From Nitrospira sp. (GTDB taxonomy: Bacteria > Nitrospirota > Nitrospiria > Nitrospirales > Nitrospiraceae): a DNA stretch of 13,794 nucleotides. The stretch spans positions 22,351-36,144 of the forward strand of contig JABMDE010000038.1 in NCBI GenBank assembly GCA_015904055.1, given 5' to 3'. Positions 5,976-13,794 of this stretch are shown piece by piece. Within the stretch, counting starts at the first letter, position 1. Every line of letters begins with the position of its first letter. The notes under the pieces are model-generated. The model had not been told where the DNA came from. It was given only the letters and a program-made list of their open reading frames with translations, and did no database searches. The translations under genes and the position numbers were made by a program.

Positions 5976-8255
5976 TCAGGCATCTCGCTTCTGGTGTGCC
6001 CGAAGAATTTCCAATAGGGTGGTTTTCTTCACGGGCTTGGTGAGGTGCGTGGTACAGCCGGCTTGAAAAATCTTATCAGTCTCTTCCTTGAGCGCGTAGG
6101 CGGTGAGGGCGATGATTGGAACGGGCGGCAAGTCATGAGTCCGTTCCCACTCGCGGATCGACTTTGTCGCGCCATACCCGTCCAGCACAGGCATCTGGAT
6201 GTCCATCAGCACGACGTCATATGGATGGTGCTTGAACTTCTCCACTCCGATCGCCCCGTTATCCGCGATGTCGAGCGAGTGGCTGGTTTGTTTGAGATAG
6301 GAACTCACCAGCACTTGATTGTCCGGCGAGTCTTCGACCAGAAGCAATCGCAGTGGCTGGTCTGCTGCGGACGTTGCAGGTTGTGTGGACTTGGCTGACG
6401 TGTCAGGCCTGGGCCCTTTTGCGCGATTCAACGCGATGCCAATCGTTTGAAGCAAGTCAGCGCGGCGAATAGGCTTGACCAGATACCCTCCTAACCCGAG
6501 ATCGTAGGTGCGGGCGATATCGTCGGCCCAATGGTCCGACGTGAGCATGATGGTCACCAGCCCTTTTTCTACGGCCAAGGTTTTGAGCTGCTCGACCATG
6601 TGAAAGCCGGTCATGTCCGGCAGACTGGCATCGAGGAGCAGCAGTTCATACGGAGTGCCGTGTTCGCATGCGTGACGGAGCGCCTGGATTGCGGCGGCGC
6701 CGGTATCGGATTCGGTGATCAGGGCTCCTTGGGCGGTCAGTGTCTCTCGAAGGACCAGGCGATTGGTGGGGTGGTCATCCACGACAAGCGTGTTGATTCC
6801 CGAGAGGCTGATCGGAGCAGGCAGTTTCGAGACGTCGTGAACTGGTTGCACGCCGAGTGTGATCGAGCCATGGAAGGTACTGCCTTTGCCGACCACGCTT
6901 TCCGCCCAGATCTGCCCGTTCATCAGCTCTACCAGCTGTTTGGTGATCGCAAGACCGAGTCCTGTTCCCCCATATTGTTTTGTTGATGACCGATGGACTT
7001 GCGTAAAGCGGGCGAAAATGGCGGTGAGTTTATCGGTGGGAATGCCGATCCCGGTATCGCTTACGGAGAATTGAATCGCGCCGGGAGTGCGTGCCTTCTC
7101 GTCATTGGTTATCTCGACCACGACGGAGCCCGTGTCGGTAAATTTCAGGGCATTGCCGATCAGATTGACGAATATTTGTATCAGCCGTGTCGGGTCGCCG
7201 ATCAGGGAAGAGGGCACGTCGGGGGCGATGCGGCACACGAGTTCCAGGCTTTTTTCATTGGCCCGCATGGCCGACATTTCCAAGGCCCGGTCGATGACTT
7301 CGTTCAGATCGAAATCAACAGAGTTCAGTTCAAGGTGCCCCGATTCAATTTTTGAGAGGTCGAGAATGTCGTTGATCAGGGTGAGCAGCGTACCGCCTGC
7401 CCGCCGAAAGATCCGCAGATACTTACGTTGCTCGGCGGTCAGCTCAGTGTCCCATAGCAGATCGGCCATGCCGATGATGGCATTCATCGGTGTCCGAATC
7501 TCATGACTCATGTTGGCCAGAAATTCGCTCTTCGCGCGATTGGCGACTTCGGCCGCCTCTTTCGCGTCCCGCAGCGCCTGTTCTCCCTCACGCCATTCGG
7601 CTGCGTCTATGGCTAACGTTGCCATGGTCGCCAGTGCACTGACGGCCTGTTCTTCCTGGATATTCCACCGGCGAGGTCCGCCAACATGCTCTGCGCACAG
7701 AACCCCGACGACGATTCCTTTTTGCCTGATCGGGGCATCCAGCATCGCTCCGATATTGAAAGGAATTAAGTAGCCCTGGGTGAACTCCTTGGTTCGAGGG
7801 TCTTGTGCCGCGTCGTGCACCACGATGGCCCGTTCTTCGTCGATAAGGGATCGGAAGTAGGTCGGATAGTGCGTCGACAGGAGGGTTGCGCCGGCACTGT
7901 GACGATGGAGTCTGGATTCAAAGAGGTCGATCAGTGAGATGGTGTTGCGGTGATCGGTAAGTAACCAGATGCCGGCGCGCTCCACACTCAAGAGCTTGCA
8001 ACAGGCTTTGGTAATGGCCTGGAAGGAACGAGAGAGATTGCCGCCGGTGAGAGCTTCATCCTGCGCGAGTTTGCGCAGAACCTCTTGGGACTCTTCCAGA
8101 AGCGCTGTGGTACTTGGGCCTGAAGCGGCCGCTCGTATAGCGCGCGGCCGTACGCCTGCAGAGGATGTCCGTTTGGGAGATGACGGAGATTTTCGAGAGG
8201 ACTCGGACGCTGTCTCGATTTGTTTTCTGGTGGTGATACGACGATGACGCGGCAT
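5976..8255 (-). CDS. Hybrid sensor histidine kinase GAF-HisKA-HATPase-REC-REC
   Basis: 759 residues, with no membrane segment, so probably cytosolic. A basic/Ser-rich N-terminus (1-50) is followed by a GAF sensor domain (about 70-220), then HisKA with phosphoacceptor His251 ([12 protein letters not shown]). The ATPase domain has N-box [16 protein letters not shown] (400-406) and GGTGLGLA (429-436). REC1 has Asp542 ([10 protein letters not shown]) and Lys594; REC2 has Asp685 (VVLMDIQMP) and Lys740. Catalytic residues are intact in all domains. The domain order resembles BarA-type kinases, which use an Hpt domain; here the Hpt gene just downstream is truncated. It is third in a minus-strand signalling operon, 50 bp after the REC-GGDEF gene. 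A TTG four codons upstream is a possible alternative start. No good Shine-Dalgarno is seen. Confidence 0.93.
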   Translation of the reverse strand: MPRHRRITTRKQIETASESSRKSPSSPKRTSSAGVRPRAIRAAASGPSTTALLEESQEVLRKLAQDEALTGGNLSRSFQAITKACCKLLSVERAGIWLLTDHRNTISLIDLFESRLHRHSAGATLLSTHYPTYFRSLIDEERAIVVHDAAQDPRTKEFTQGYLIPFNIGAMLDAPIRQKGIVVGVLCAEHVGGPRRWNIQEEQAVSALATMATLAIDAAEWREGEQALRDAKEAAEVANRAKSEFLANMSHEIRTPMNAIIGMADLLWDTELTAEQRKYLRIFRRAGGTLLTLINDILDLSKIESGHLELNSVDFDLNEVIDRALEMSAMRANEKSLELVCRIAPDVPSSLIGDPTRLIQIFVNLIGNALKFTDTGSVVVEITNDEKARTPGAIQFSVSDTGIGIPTDKLTAIFARFTQVHRSSTKQYGGTGLGLAITKQLVELMNGQIWAESVVGKGSTFHGSITLGVQPVHDVSKLPAPISLSGINTLVVDDHPTNRLVLRETLTAQGALITESDTGAAAIQALRHACEHGTPYELLLLDASLPDMTGFHMVEQLKTLAVEKGLVTIMLTSDHWADDIARTYDLGLGGYLVKPIRRADLLQTIGIALNRAKGPRPDTSAKSTQPATSAADQPLRLLLVEDSPDNQVLVSSYLKQTSHSLDIADNGAIGVEKFKHHPYDVVLMDIQMPVLDGYGATKSIREWERTHDLPPVPIIALTAYALKEETDKIFQAGCTTHLTKPVKKTTLLEILRAHQKRDA

Positions 8256-8305
8256 AATCGTGAGCAAACGATGGTACGGGACAGTGTTCTCAGGAGGTTG
8301 TGACT

Positions 8306-9310
8306 CTAGTTGCCGTGAGAATCCTGGACCAACGATAAGAGTCCGGCCGGTTTGATTCGATTCCGTCCTTCTTGTTTCGCTTGGTACAGAGCCTGGTCTG
8401 CCGCTTTGATCAGATCAGTCGGTGAGAGATGTCGATTGGGGACAATACAGGCATAGCCGACGCTGATCGTAATCATTTCTCCGTCCGAGTGTGTGATGCC
8501 TAACGATTCGACCCGGCGGCGGAGGCTTTCAGCGACTTGTGCGGCTCCATCGATGGCGGTGCCGGGCAGTACCGTCACGAATTCATCTCCGCCATAGCGG
8601 GCGACCAAGTCGCCGGGCCGATTGACGGCGCTGGAGATGGCTGCAGATACCTGCCGCAGACATTCATCACCGGCGGTATGCCCCTTGGAGTCGTTGTAGG
8701 TCTTGAAGCGGTCGATATCGAACATGATGAGCGAGAGCGGTGTCGAGTCGCGCACGGCGCGCCGCCATTCTTGGTCGAGGAAGTCGTCGAATTGGCGTCG
8801 ATTGGTGATGCCGGTCAACCCGTCCAGGCAGGAGAGCCGCAGCAGCATCTGATTGGCTTCCTGTAATTGGCGCATGACTTCCAGCAGCTCTTGTTCGCGC
8901 GCCCGCCGCCGGTCAATTTCATGGACGAGACGCAGGACCGAGCGCACTCTGGTCAACAGTTCGATCTTGTTGACCGGCTTTGCAACATAGTCCATGGCAC
9001 CTGCGGCAAAGGCCAGTTGCAGGTCGACCGGGTCGGTCTTGACCGTCACCATGATGATCGGAGTATCGCGGAAGCGGTCGATGGCTTTGATCTGGCGGCA
9101 GGCTTCGATGCCGCTCATTTGCGGCATCACGATATCCATCAGAATCAGATCGACTCGCGCGCCGGATTGTTTGCCTCCGTCGAGGCCGAGCAGCTTGAAC
9201 GCCGCGCTGGCGGACTCGGCCGCGAGGATGTTTTCATAGCCTGCGGCGGATAGGAGAGCTTGCAAGAGCAGACGGTCATCCGCAGAGTCGTCAACGATGA
9301 GGATACTCAT
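8306..9310 (-). CDS. REC-GGDEF response regulator, diguanylate cyclase
   Basis: 334 residues. A receiver domain (1-125) with Asp59 (LILMDIVMP) and Lys111 is followed by a charged helical linker (about 128-158) and a GGDEF domain with an intact GGDEF active site (240-244). RPGD at 231-234, exactly five residues before GGDEF, is a standard product-inhibition I-site. It should make cyclic di-GMP when phosphorylated and be feedback-inhibited, as in PleD/WspR-type proteins. AGGAGG lies 12 nt before the ATG, which is a long spacing. It is co-directional with, and 49 bp after, the REC-CxxC regulator; the two receiver domains are clearly related (IMVT, AAGAMDY, KPVN), suggesting an old duplication within the operon. 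Confidence 0.94.
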   Translation of the reverse strand: MSILIVDDSADDRLLLQALLSAAGYENILAAESASAAFKLLGLDGGKQSGARVDLILMDIVMPQMSGIEACRQIKAIDRFRDTPIIMVTVKTDPVDLQLAFAAGAMDYVAKPVNKIELLTRVRSVLRLVHEIDRRRAREQELLEVMRQLQEANQMLLRLSCLDGLTGITNRRQFDDFLDQEWRRAVRDSTPLSLIMFDIDRFKTYNDSKGHTAGDECLRQVSAAISSAVNRPGDLVARYGGDEFVTVLPGTAIDGAAQVAESLRRRVESLGITHSDGEMITISVGYACIVPNRHLSPTDLIKAADQALYQAKQEGRNRIKPAGLLSLVQDSHGN

Positions 9311-9359
9311 AAAAGTAGACAGCCTCCTGGTGAATTGGCAGCTGGCGGAATCGTATCAA

Positions 9360-9998
9360 CTAGTCTGGGTAAACACCAGGATAAAGCTTTTTGACACAGA
9401 CTTGGCAGATGCCGTGGCTGAATTGGGCGTCCGAATGTTCGCCCAGGTACTCTTCCAGTTGTTGCCAGAACCCGCCGTCGTTGCGGACCTTTTTGCATGA
9501 GGCGCAGATAGGAATCAGGCCACGAAGCGCCTTCACCTCTTTCAAGGCTCGCTGGAGATCTTCGTTGCTGCGGCGCAGATCAGCTTCGCGCTCCTTGCGG
9601 CAGTCCATTTCACGTTTCAAGGTCAGCGCCGAGGTGACGCGAGCGAGCAATTCAATGCGGTTGACCGGCTTGGTGATGTAATCCATGGCGCCGGCCGAAA
9701 AGGCTTCTTTCAGATTCTCGATATCGTTCTTGGCGGTCACCATGATGACCGGAATGTCCCGAAGCTGGTCGTGTTGTTTAATCTGTCTGCAGGCCGTGAT
9801 GCCGTCGATGTCCGGCATGAGGACATCCATGAGAATCAAGTCGATATGTATTGGGGCGCGCGTGTCATCGGGCTGGAGGGTTGCGAATGCAGTCTGCGCG
9901 GAATCAGCTGTTACGATATCGGTATGGCCGGCCTTCGTCAGCATTGACCGGAGCAACAGGTGCTGATCGGGAGAATCATCGACAATGAGAATGGCCAT
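9360..9998 (-). CDS. Response regulator with coiled coil and C-terminal double-CxxC motif
   Basis: 212 residues. The receiver domain has Asp58 (LILMDVLMP) and Lys110, followed by a charged coiled-coil segment (about 128-158). The C-terminal segment has LIPICASCKKVR and FSHGICQVC, with Cys165/168 and Cys198/201 positioned to bind a metal. This tail is known from many bacterial REC and PAS proteins but its role is not established. There is no DNA-binding domain, so output is probably through protein contacts. It is the first gene of the operon leading to the cyclase and hybrid kinase. The ATG at 9998 follows a modest purine-rich stretch. Confidence 0.9.
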   Translation of the reverse strand: MAILIVDDSPDQHLLLRSMLTKAGHTDIVTADSAQTAFATLQPDDTRAPIHIDLILMDVLMPDIDGITACRQIKQHDQLRDIPVIMVTAKNDIENLKEAFSAGAMDYITKPVNRIELLARVTSALTLKREMDCRKEREADLRRSNEDLQRALKEVKALRGLIPICASCKKVRNDGGFWQQLEEYLGEHSDAQFSHGICQVCVKKLYPGVYPD

Positions 9999-10062
9999 CG
10001 GGCTTACCCTACGGTCTCGTGTGCTCGTATCGGCATTGCAGGAATTGCCTCAGCCTCCCTCA

Positions 10063-10068
10063 AGTATA
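10063..10068 (-). promoter_or_regulatory. Candidate -10 for the signalling operon
   Basis: TATACT on the minus strand, about 65 bp upstream of the regulator ATG, in the short gap after yqeY. The -35 region is poor, and read-through from yqeY is an equally simple explanation for transcription of the operon. Confidence 0.25.
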
Positions 10069-10087
10069 GCAAGGAATTCGCAGATCG

Positions 10088-10534
10088 TTACGTGAGTTTG
10101 GCTTTGACCAGGTCGCTGATCAGTTTGCCGTCGACGGCTTGGCCTGTGAGACGCGCCATCACGGCCTTCATGACGGCTCCCATGTCCTTGAGGGAGCGAC
10201 TTCCTGTATCGGCCAGAACCGATGCGATGATGCCGTCAAGCTCTTCTGCAGAGAGGGCTTTGGGGAGGTAGGCTTCAATAATGGTGATTTCTTTGCGTTC
10301 TTTCTCCGCCAATTCACTCCGTTGGGCCTTTTCAAACTGCTCGACGGACTCCCGGCGTTGCTTGATGAGCGTGGTCATGATCCGGCTCATTTCCGCATCG
10401 TCCAGATCCTTTCTCAGCTCGACCTCTTTGTTCAGGATTGCGGCTTTAATCATCCGGATGACATCCATCCGCAGTTGATCCCTCGACTTCATGGCGAGTT
10501 TGAGATCGTCGGTCAGGCGGTCGCGCAATGACAT
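10088..10534 (-). CDS. yqeY: GatB/YqeY domain protein
   Basis: 148 residues, the usual length for YqeY, starting MSLRDRLTDDLKLAMK. Typical features are RMIKAAI, the charged middle with KQRRESVEQFEKAQR, EAYLPKALS, and the C-terminal KAVMARLTGQAVDGK. YqeY resembles the C-terminal tail domain of the GatB amidotransferase subunit and is thought to be tRNA-associated, but its role is not firmly known. The frame is open further upstream, but homology and a good promoter (10578-10606) support the ATG at 10534. The operon RR-GGDEF-HK lies 89 bp downstream in the same direction. Confidence 0.9.
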   Translation of the reverse strand: MSLRDRLTDDLKLAMKSRDQLRMDVIRMIKAAILNKEVELRKDLDDAEMSRIMTTLIKQRRESVEQFEKAQRSELAEKERKEITIIEAYLPKALSAEELDGIIASVLADTGSRSLKDMGAVMKAVMARLTGQAVDGKLISDLVKAKLT

Positions 10535-10577
10535 GGGGGCCTCAGTGTATGGAGTGGAGAACCGATTTTCATCGCGG

Positions 10578-10606
10578 AGCATACGCTGCCGGTCTTGGTG
10601 AGTCAA
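10578..10606 (-). promoter_or_regulatory. Sigma-70-like promoter for yqeY
   Basis: On the minus strand, TTGACT (10606-10601), a 17-bp spacer and TATGCT (10583-10578), about 44 bp upstream of the yqeY ATG. It may also supply the signalling operon. Confidence 0.5.
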
Positions 10607-10701
10607 CGGCGTTAGGCGCATGGCATTCGCAGGAAGCAGGGAGTATGATCGTCGACAAGCGTGAGAATTGCTGGAAAGAACAACCCGTGAGGAGGTTGCG
10701 C

Positions 10702-10920
10702 ATGATAAGAAAAATGCCACAGCACGATGGAATGGCGCGCAGCGTGGCGGCCGGTTTGGCAGGCCTGTTGCTGTTGGGACTTGGCGCTTGCGCAGGGCAA
10801 CAGTCGCCGCCGCCTGCGCCGACGGTGACATCTGACCAGGTTCGCACGCATGCGGACAAGGCCTTCGATAAATTAAAGCAAGAGGAACAGCAACGGGCGG
10901 TTAACCCGATGACGCCGTAG
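10702..10920 (+). CDS. Small outer-membrane-type lipoprotein, module copy C
   Basis: 72 residues, the same length as the copy at 65-283. Hydrophobic segment, lipobox LGAC with Cys30, Ala at +2, Pro-rich linker, then a charged helical tail (HADKAFDKLKQEEQQR). GAGGAGG at 10689-10695 is 6 nt before the ATG. The region before the ribosome-binding site is unrelated to that of copy A, so the left edge of the duplicated block is here. A TATGAT about 50 bp upstream is a possible -10 without a convincing -35. It converges on the MFS gene, with 19 nt between stops. Confidence 0.82.
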   Translation: MIRKMPQHDGMARSVAAGLAGLLLLGLGACAGQQSPPPAPTVTSDQVRTHADKAFDKLKQEEQQRAVNPMTP

Positions 10921-10939
10921 CCATTGCGCATCAGGCGGG

Positions 10940-12343
10940 CTAACGGCGGCGGATTGAGAGTTGGCGCAACGGTTTAAGCAGCGGAAGTTCCCACAGTAAT
11001 CGATGGTGGGCGCGATGCTCCACCGCGCGGGGTTCGTGAAATGTGTGGAGCAATGATGCTGAGACGAGTAAGCGAAGCACGCCGGAGAGAAAGAAGAGAA
11101 ACGGCAGATTCGATGCAGGATGCAGGTCGAGGCTTCCTAGCTGCAACGATGCCGGAACCGAACTGATGAGCCAGCTGCCGATCAGTGTGCCCAGTGCCCA
11201 TCCGATGGCATTTACAGTGGCGGAAACCGCGACCGCTTTGGTCCGATCTGCCGGTTGCACCGCATCGAACACGTAGTTGTTGAGACCCAGACCGAGCCCT
11301 GCCCAGACCACTCCTCCAAAAAAGTTCACGACTACCAGAAAGCTCCAGGCGGTACTCAATAGGTAAAGCATCGGCAGGACGGGGACCAGCAGTCCGGTAA
11401 AGGTGAGGAGCGCTTTATTTCCGAAGCGATCGCCGAATTGGCCCCAGGCAGGGAGCGTGACGAATTGCCCAAGAATACCTGCTGCGAGCCAGACGCCATA
11501 TTCCCAATAGGCGAACCGGAGATCTTGCAGCATATAAATGACAAAGAAGGGAGCCGTCATCAGCACCGCCAGGTGCATGAGGCTGGAAAAGAGAAGGAAT
11601 TGACGAAAGTCCCGAGAGACACCAGTCCGAACAAATACCCGGAAGCCTGTCGGTTTGTCGGTCGATGCATGATGCGGGAGGTCGCGCACCTGCACGAGGG
11701 ACAGGAGTGAAGCGCTACGGCTCAGGCCGGCGGTGAGAAACATGACGGCAAAGCCGACCCAGAGGAGATGCCAATGTTCAAAGATACTCAATACCACACC
11801 GCCCAGACCGAGCGCCATGAAGCTTGTGAGGGCCATTACCCGTGACCGTTGGGCGAAGTACATGCCGCGTTCGTTGGCGTGGAGTTGATCGGTGATAAGA
11901 CCATTCCATGCCGGGGACGTAAAATGGGTGAAGGTAAAGTACAGTGCGACGCCGGCGATCAGCAGCCAAGGCCCCAGCTCAGGCCACAATAAGGGCAGGG
12001 CTAGAATCGGAATCCAGGCGGCGGATTGTCCGATGATGCCCCAGAAGATCTGTGCTCTGCGGCTGGAGAACCAATGCGACACTTTCACGGAGACGAGTTG
12101 TGCCCAGACGCCTAAGAGCTGCGGCATGGCGGACAGGATGCTTAAATGCCATGGAGTGGCATGGACGAGAAGGGCAAACGCGGACAGGTACTGTTCCCCG
12201 CCGCCTTGCGTAACGGCCTGGAAGAGCCCGTCACGCATGCCGAACCGGCGTCCCGGCTCCTGTTCTTGCGAGCGGGCCGATGGCGAGCGATCGGCGGAAT
12301 CGGTTACTCCAGGCTGCGGTACGAATGAGGCGGTGTCCGGCAT
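10940..12343 (-). CDS. MFS transporter, complete, module copy C
   Basis: 467 residues, about 12 membrane segments, same architecture as copy A including the GQFGDRFGNK loop. The membrane core is almost unchanged, while the first ~30 residues (MPDTASFVPQPGVTDS...) differ strongly. Just upstream of the Met codon a one-base loss puts the upstream sequence in a different frame from copies A and B, so translation cannot begin further upstream in a conserved way; this fixes the start for all three copies. Divergent from the exported-protein gene and convergent with the lipoprotein gene. Substrate unknown. Confidence 0.9.
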   Translation of the reverse strand: MPDTASFVPQPGVTDSADRSPSARSQEQEPGRRFGMRDGLFQAVTQGGGEQYLSAFALLVHATPWHLSILSAMPQLLGVWAQLVSVKVSHWFSSRRAQIFWGIIGQSAAWIPILALPLLWPELGPWLLIAGVALYFTFTHFTSPAWNGLITDQLHANERGMYFAQRSRVMALTSFMALGLGGVVLSIFEHWHLLWVGFAVMFLTAGLSRSASLLSLVQVRDLPHHASTDKPTGFRVFVRTGVSRDFRQFLLFSSLMHLAVLMTAPFFVIYMLQDLRFAYWEYGVWLAAGILGQFVTLPAWGQFGDRFGNKALLTFTGLLVPVLPMLYLLSTAWSFLVVVNFFGGVVWAGLGLGLNNYVFDAVQPADRTKAVAVSATVNAIGWALGTLIGSWLISSVPASLQLGSLDLHPASNLPFLFFLSGVLRLLVSASLLHTFHEPRAVEHRAHHRLLWELPLLKPLRQLSIRRR

Positions 12344-12369
12344 AGCAATCTGTCCACTGCGAAATAGAC

Positions 12370-12431
12370 CAGAGAGCACTCTATCACAGCTGGTCCGGAC
12401 GGCAAGAATGACATTCGATGATTGACCGGCC
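12370..12431. promoter_or_regulatory. 62-bp invariant divergent promoter block, copy C
   Basis: Identical to the blocks in copies A and B. MFS-direction candidate TTGCCG (12405-12400), 16 bp, TAGAGT (12383-12378). The palindrome GTCCGGAC is retained. Confidence 0.48.
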
Positions 12432-12450
12432 ACGGATGCGCCGATACGAT
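12422..12450 (+). promoter_or_regulatory. Leaderless-type promoter, copy C
   Basis: TTGACC (12422-12427), 17 bp, TACGAT (12445-12450), then 6 bp to the ATG at 12457, with no Shine-Dalgarno. Confidence 0.55.
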
Positions 12451-12456
12451 GCTGTC

Positions 12457-13104
12457 ATGGCCAGGTGGAACCATCATCCGGGGGTGGGTTGCGTAGGACG
12501 TTGGATTGCCATCAGCCTGGTGTGCAGTAGCATGGTGGCTCTCCAAACCAGCCAGGCGAAGGACCTTCTCATGCCGAAAGAGCAGGGTACGACCGAAGTG
12601 GGAGTGACCCAGAGCTCGTCCTTCGATGAGCAGCAGAAGGGGGTGCCGCAGTCGCTGTTCACCTGGATTACAATGGCAAAAGGGTATGAGATCGAATGGG
12701 ACACCTTTGGGCGGGCAGGGTGGTATGCCCAGGATCCCAGGCTGAGACCGGTCGAGCCCGGCGCAGTTTTTCCGGCTGAGACGCCGGTTGTGTACATTGT
12801 GTTCGAAGTGGCTCCGCTCGAAGATCCTGCGCAATTTGCGGTGCAATGGTTTCGTGAACAGCCCGGAGGATCGTTGAGCCATGAGGGCGTAGGGAAGGAT
12901 GTGCTGGAAGTGCCGGGTCATGAACGGTATGGATATCTCGAAATGAAAAAGTCCGGGGTGCGATGGGAGCCGGGCCGGTATGTGGCGAAGCTGTTTATTG
13001 CCCCGTTGGGGCAACAGCCGTTTCATGCGGCGAATCAGGTTGGCACGATGCGCTTTACTATTGCCGAGGCAGCCCCACCGCACATGCCGGCGCAACCACA
13101 GTGA
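12457..13104 (+). CDS. Exported beta-rich protein of unknown function, intact, copy C
   Basis: 215 residues: signal peptide (MARWNHHPG..., hydrophobic to about residue 29, cleavage near SQA-KDLL) and the same mature domain as 3243-3881. Mature-domain changes are few (for example EEF/QPG near the middle, and the C-terminal tail). It has three more residues than copy B, which lost 9 bp in the signal region. Followed 35 nt later by the 94-residue gene. The family is not recognised; a periplasmic beta-sandwich binding or scaffold protein is a structural guess only. Confidence 0.82.
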   Translation: MARWNHHPGVGCVGRWIAISLVCSSMVALQTSQAKDLLMPKEQGTTEVGVTQSSSFDEQQKGVPQSLFTWITMAKGYEIEWDTFGRAGWYAQDPRLRPVEPGAVFPAETPVVYIVFEVAPLEDPAQFAVQWFREQPGGSLSHEGVGKDVLEVPGHERYGYLEMKKSGVRWEPGRYVAKLFIAPLGQQPFHAANQVGTMRFTIAEAAPPHMPAQPQ

Positions 13105-13139
13105 TTGTGACTTCGCACAGAGATCGGAGGAATGTGGAT

Positions 13140-13424
13140 ATGGACTCTCGCGTTAAGGTGACTGACCCGGAGAAGCTGGCCTTGCTGTACGAACGATTCC
13201 GGGACGTGTGCTTGGTGGAAAAAGAAGTGTGGAAGGAAATCTTCATGCCCAGAGAGATCACGGCCGGCCCGGTGCGGACGAATGTCCAGGATCGGTATGA
13301 TGTCGAGATCGATGATCCGGCTATCGAGGACACGCTCGATGCCAATATTCCGATGGGTTCAGCCGCACTTGGCGCAGCCATCCAAGAATATCGCGCCCAT
13401 ATTTCGTTTGTTCGGAAAGGATGA
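13140..13424 (+). CDS. Conserved 94-residue acidic protein of unknown function, copy C
   Basis: Differs from 3917-4201 by one residue (Ser3 for Pro3) despite 22 base changes. The same GGAGGA ribosome-binding site lies 8 nt upstream of the ATG. No signal peptide, membrane segment, Cys cluster or known catalytic motif. It lies in an operon behind the exported-protein gene and ends at the shared hairpin before htpX. Confidence 0.85.
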   Translation: MDSRVKVTDPEKLALLYERFRDVCLVEKEVWKEIFMPREITAGPVRTNVQDRYDVEIDDPAIEDTLDANIPMGSAALGAAIQEYRAHISFVRKG

Positions 13425-13444
13425 GGAAGACTCGCAGGAGTCGC

Positions 13445-13470
13445 GACGGCGGGAGGTTTCTCCCGCCGTC
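13445..13470. terminator. Hairpin terminator between convergent genes, copy C
   Basis: The stem GACGGCGGGAG / CTCCCGCCGTC is unchanged from copy B; the loop is GTTT instead of GCTC. Followed by ATTTCT. It sits between the 94-residue gene and the htpX stop. Confidence 0.7.
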
Positions 13471-13491
13471 ATTTCTGACGCAGAACCGTCC

Positions 13492-13794
13492 TTAGAGCTG
13501 CTCTAACGCTGCTATACGCGCTTCGATCGGCGGGTGGGTTGAAAACAGGCTCATGACCCCGCCTGCTTGTCCGGAGATCTTCATCGTGGCCAGTGCATCT
13601 TGTGTCGCGTGCTGGAACTGGGTCTGACTGACCCATCGATCGATGGCACGGAGCGCCGCAATCATCGACTCTTTCCCGTATACCTTGGCGGCAAACGCAT
13701 CGGCGCCGAATTCGCGCTGGCGTGAGAACCAGCTGATCACGATCGATGCCAGGATGCTGACGATGATCTGAATGACGAACGACAAGCCGAATCC
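13492..13794 (-). CDS. htpX: HtpX metalloprotease, C-terminal part (copy C, cut by window edge)
   Basis: The last 100 residues of a second HtpX, equivalent to residues 196-295 of the copy at 4268-5155. It differs at about five positions (YGAD/FGAD, SALR/AALR, HST/HAT, EHL/EQL at the end). The third zinc ligand Glu in SRQRE is present. The HEMGH motif and N-terminal helices lie beyond the window, so intactness cannot be judged. Confidence 0.92.
   Translation of the reverse strand, partial: GFGLSFVIQIIVSILASIVISWFSRQREFGADAFAAKVYGKESMIAALRAIDRWVSQTQFQHATQDALATMKISGQAGGVMSLFSTHPPIEARIAALEQL

Larger units (their letters stand above)
10689..13794. repeat. Module copy C: homologous to 53-2052 and 2053-4570
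   Basis: A continuous block carrying all five genes in order. 10689-12686 aligns with copy A (53-2052), and 11268-13794 aligns with copy B (2053-4570). Homology starts at the lipoprotein ribosome-binding site and continues past the right edge. Divergence from A and B is about 6% in a sampled MFS stretch, compared with about 4% between A and B. Confidence 0.85.

Noticed and set aside
6045..8247. Several plus-strand frames across the hybrid kinase
   Set aside because: All are shadows of the kinase gene, which has intact motifs throughout.
10535..10831. Upstream extension of yqeY
   Set aside because: YqeY homology begins at 10534, and a good promoter plus the start of the divergent lipoprotein gene occupy this stretch.
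12304..13095. Long minus-strand frame antisense to the copy C exported-protein gene
   Set aside because: It mirrors the antisense frame of copy B and is explained by codon usage of the sense gene; no start signal or family resemblance.

Overview
The window is moderately GC-rich bacterial DNA that is densely packed with genes. I see no rRNA, tRNA, CRISPR array or recognisable transposase. The gene set fits an environmental Gram-negative and most resembles Nitrospira (Nitrospirota): duplicated HtpX/MFS neighbourhoods, a cupredoxin, a REC-zinc-motif regulator, a REC-GGDEF protein and a GAF hybrid kinase. That assignment is inference from gene style, not a database match.

The layout is dominated by one five-gene module: small lipoprotein (+), MFS transporter (-), exported beta-rich protein of unknown function (+), 94-residue acidic protein (+), and the membrane metalloprotease HtpX (-). 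Module remnant A (about 53-2052) has the lipoprotein, a complete MFS gene and the first 76 codons of the exported-protein gene. It is fused at 2052/2053 to remnant B (2053-5155), which has an MFS gene lacking its last ~110 codons, an intact exported-protein gene, the 94-residue gene and htpX. Copy C (10689 to the window end) has all five genes in the same order and orientation, with htpX cut by the window edge. Across 2052/2053 the shortened MFS frame stays open and runs into the antisense strand of the broken exported-protein gene, giving a predicted chimeric protein.

Between B and C lies about 5.5 kb of mainly signalling genes. After htpX come a possible Cys-rich ORF of unresolved start and a cupredoxin (+). 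A minus-strand operon is transcribed from 9998 downwards: REC-coiled-coil-CxxC regulator, REC-GGDEF diguanylate cyclase, GAF-HisKA-HATPase-REC-REC hybrid kinase, and the first ~53 codons of an Hpt protein that breaks off before its phosphoacceptor histidine. yqeY (-) closes the section.

The MFS and exported-protein genes diverge from a shared intergenic region that includes 62 bp identical in all three copies. The exported-protein gene has a TTGACC-17-TACGAT promoter only 6 bp upstream of the preferred ATG and no Shine-Dalgarno sequence, which suggests a leaderless transcript. The 94-residue genes and htpX converge on a conserved hairpin terminator. My working idea (inference) is an envelope module in which the transporter, a lipoprotein, a periplasmic protein, a small cytoplasmic protein and a membrane quality-control protease are kept together and multiplied. 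The substrate and function are unknown.
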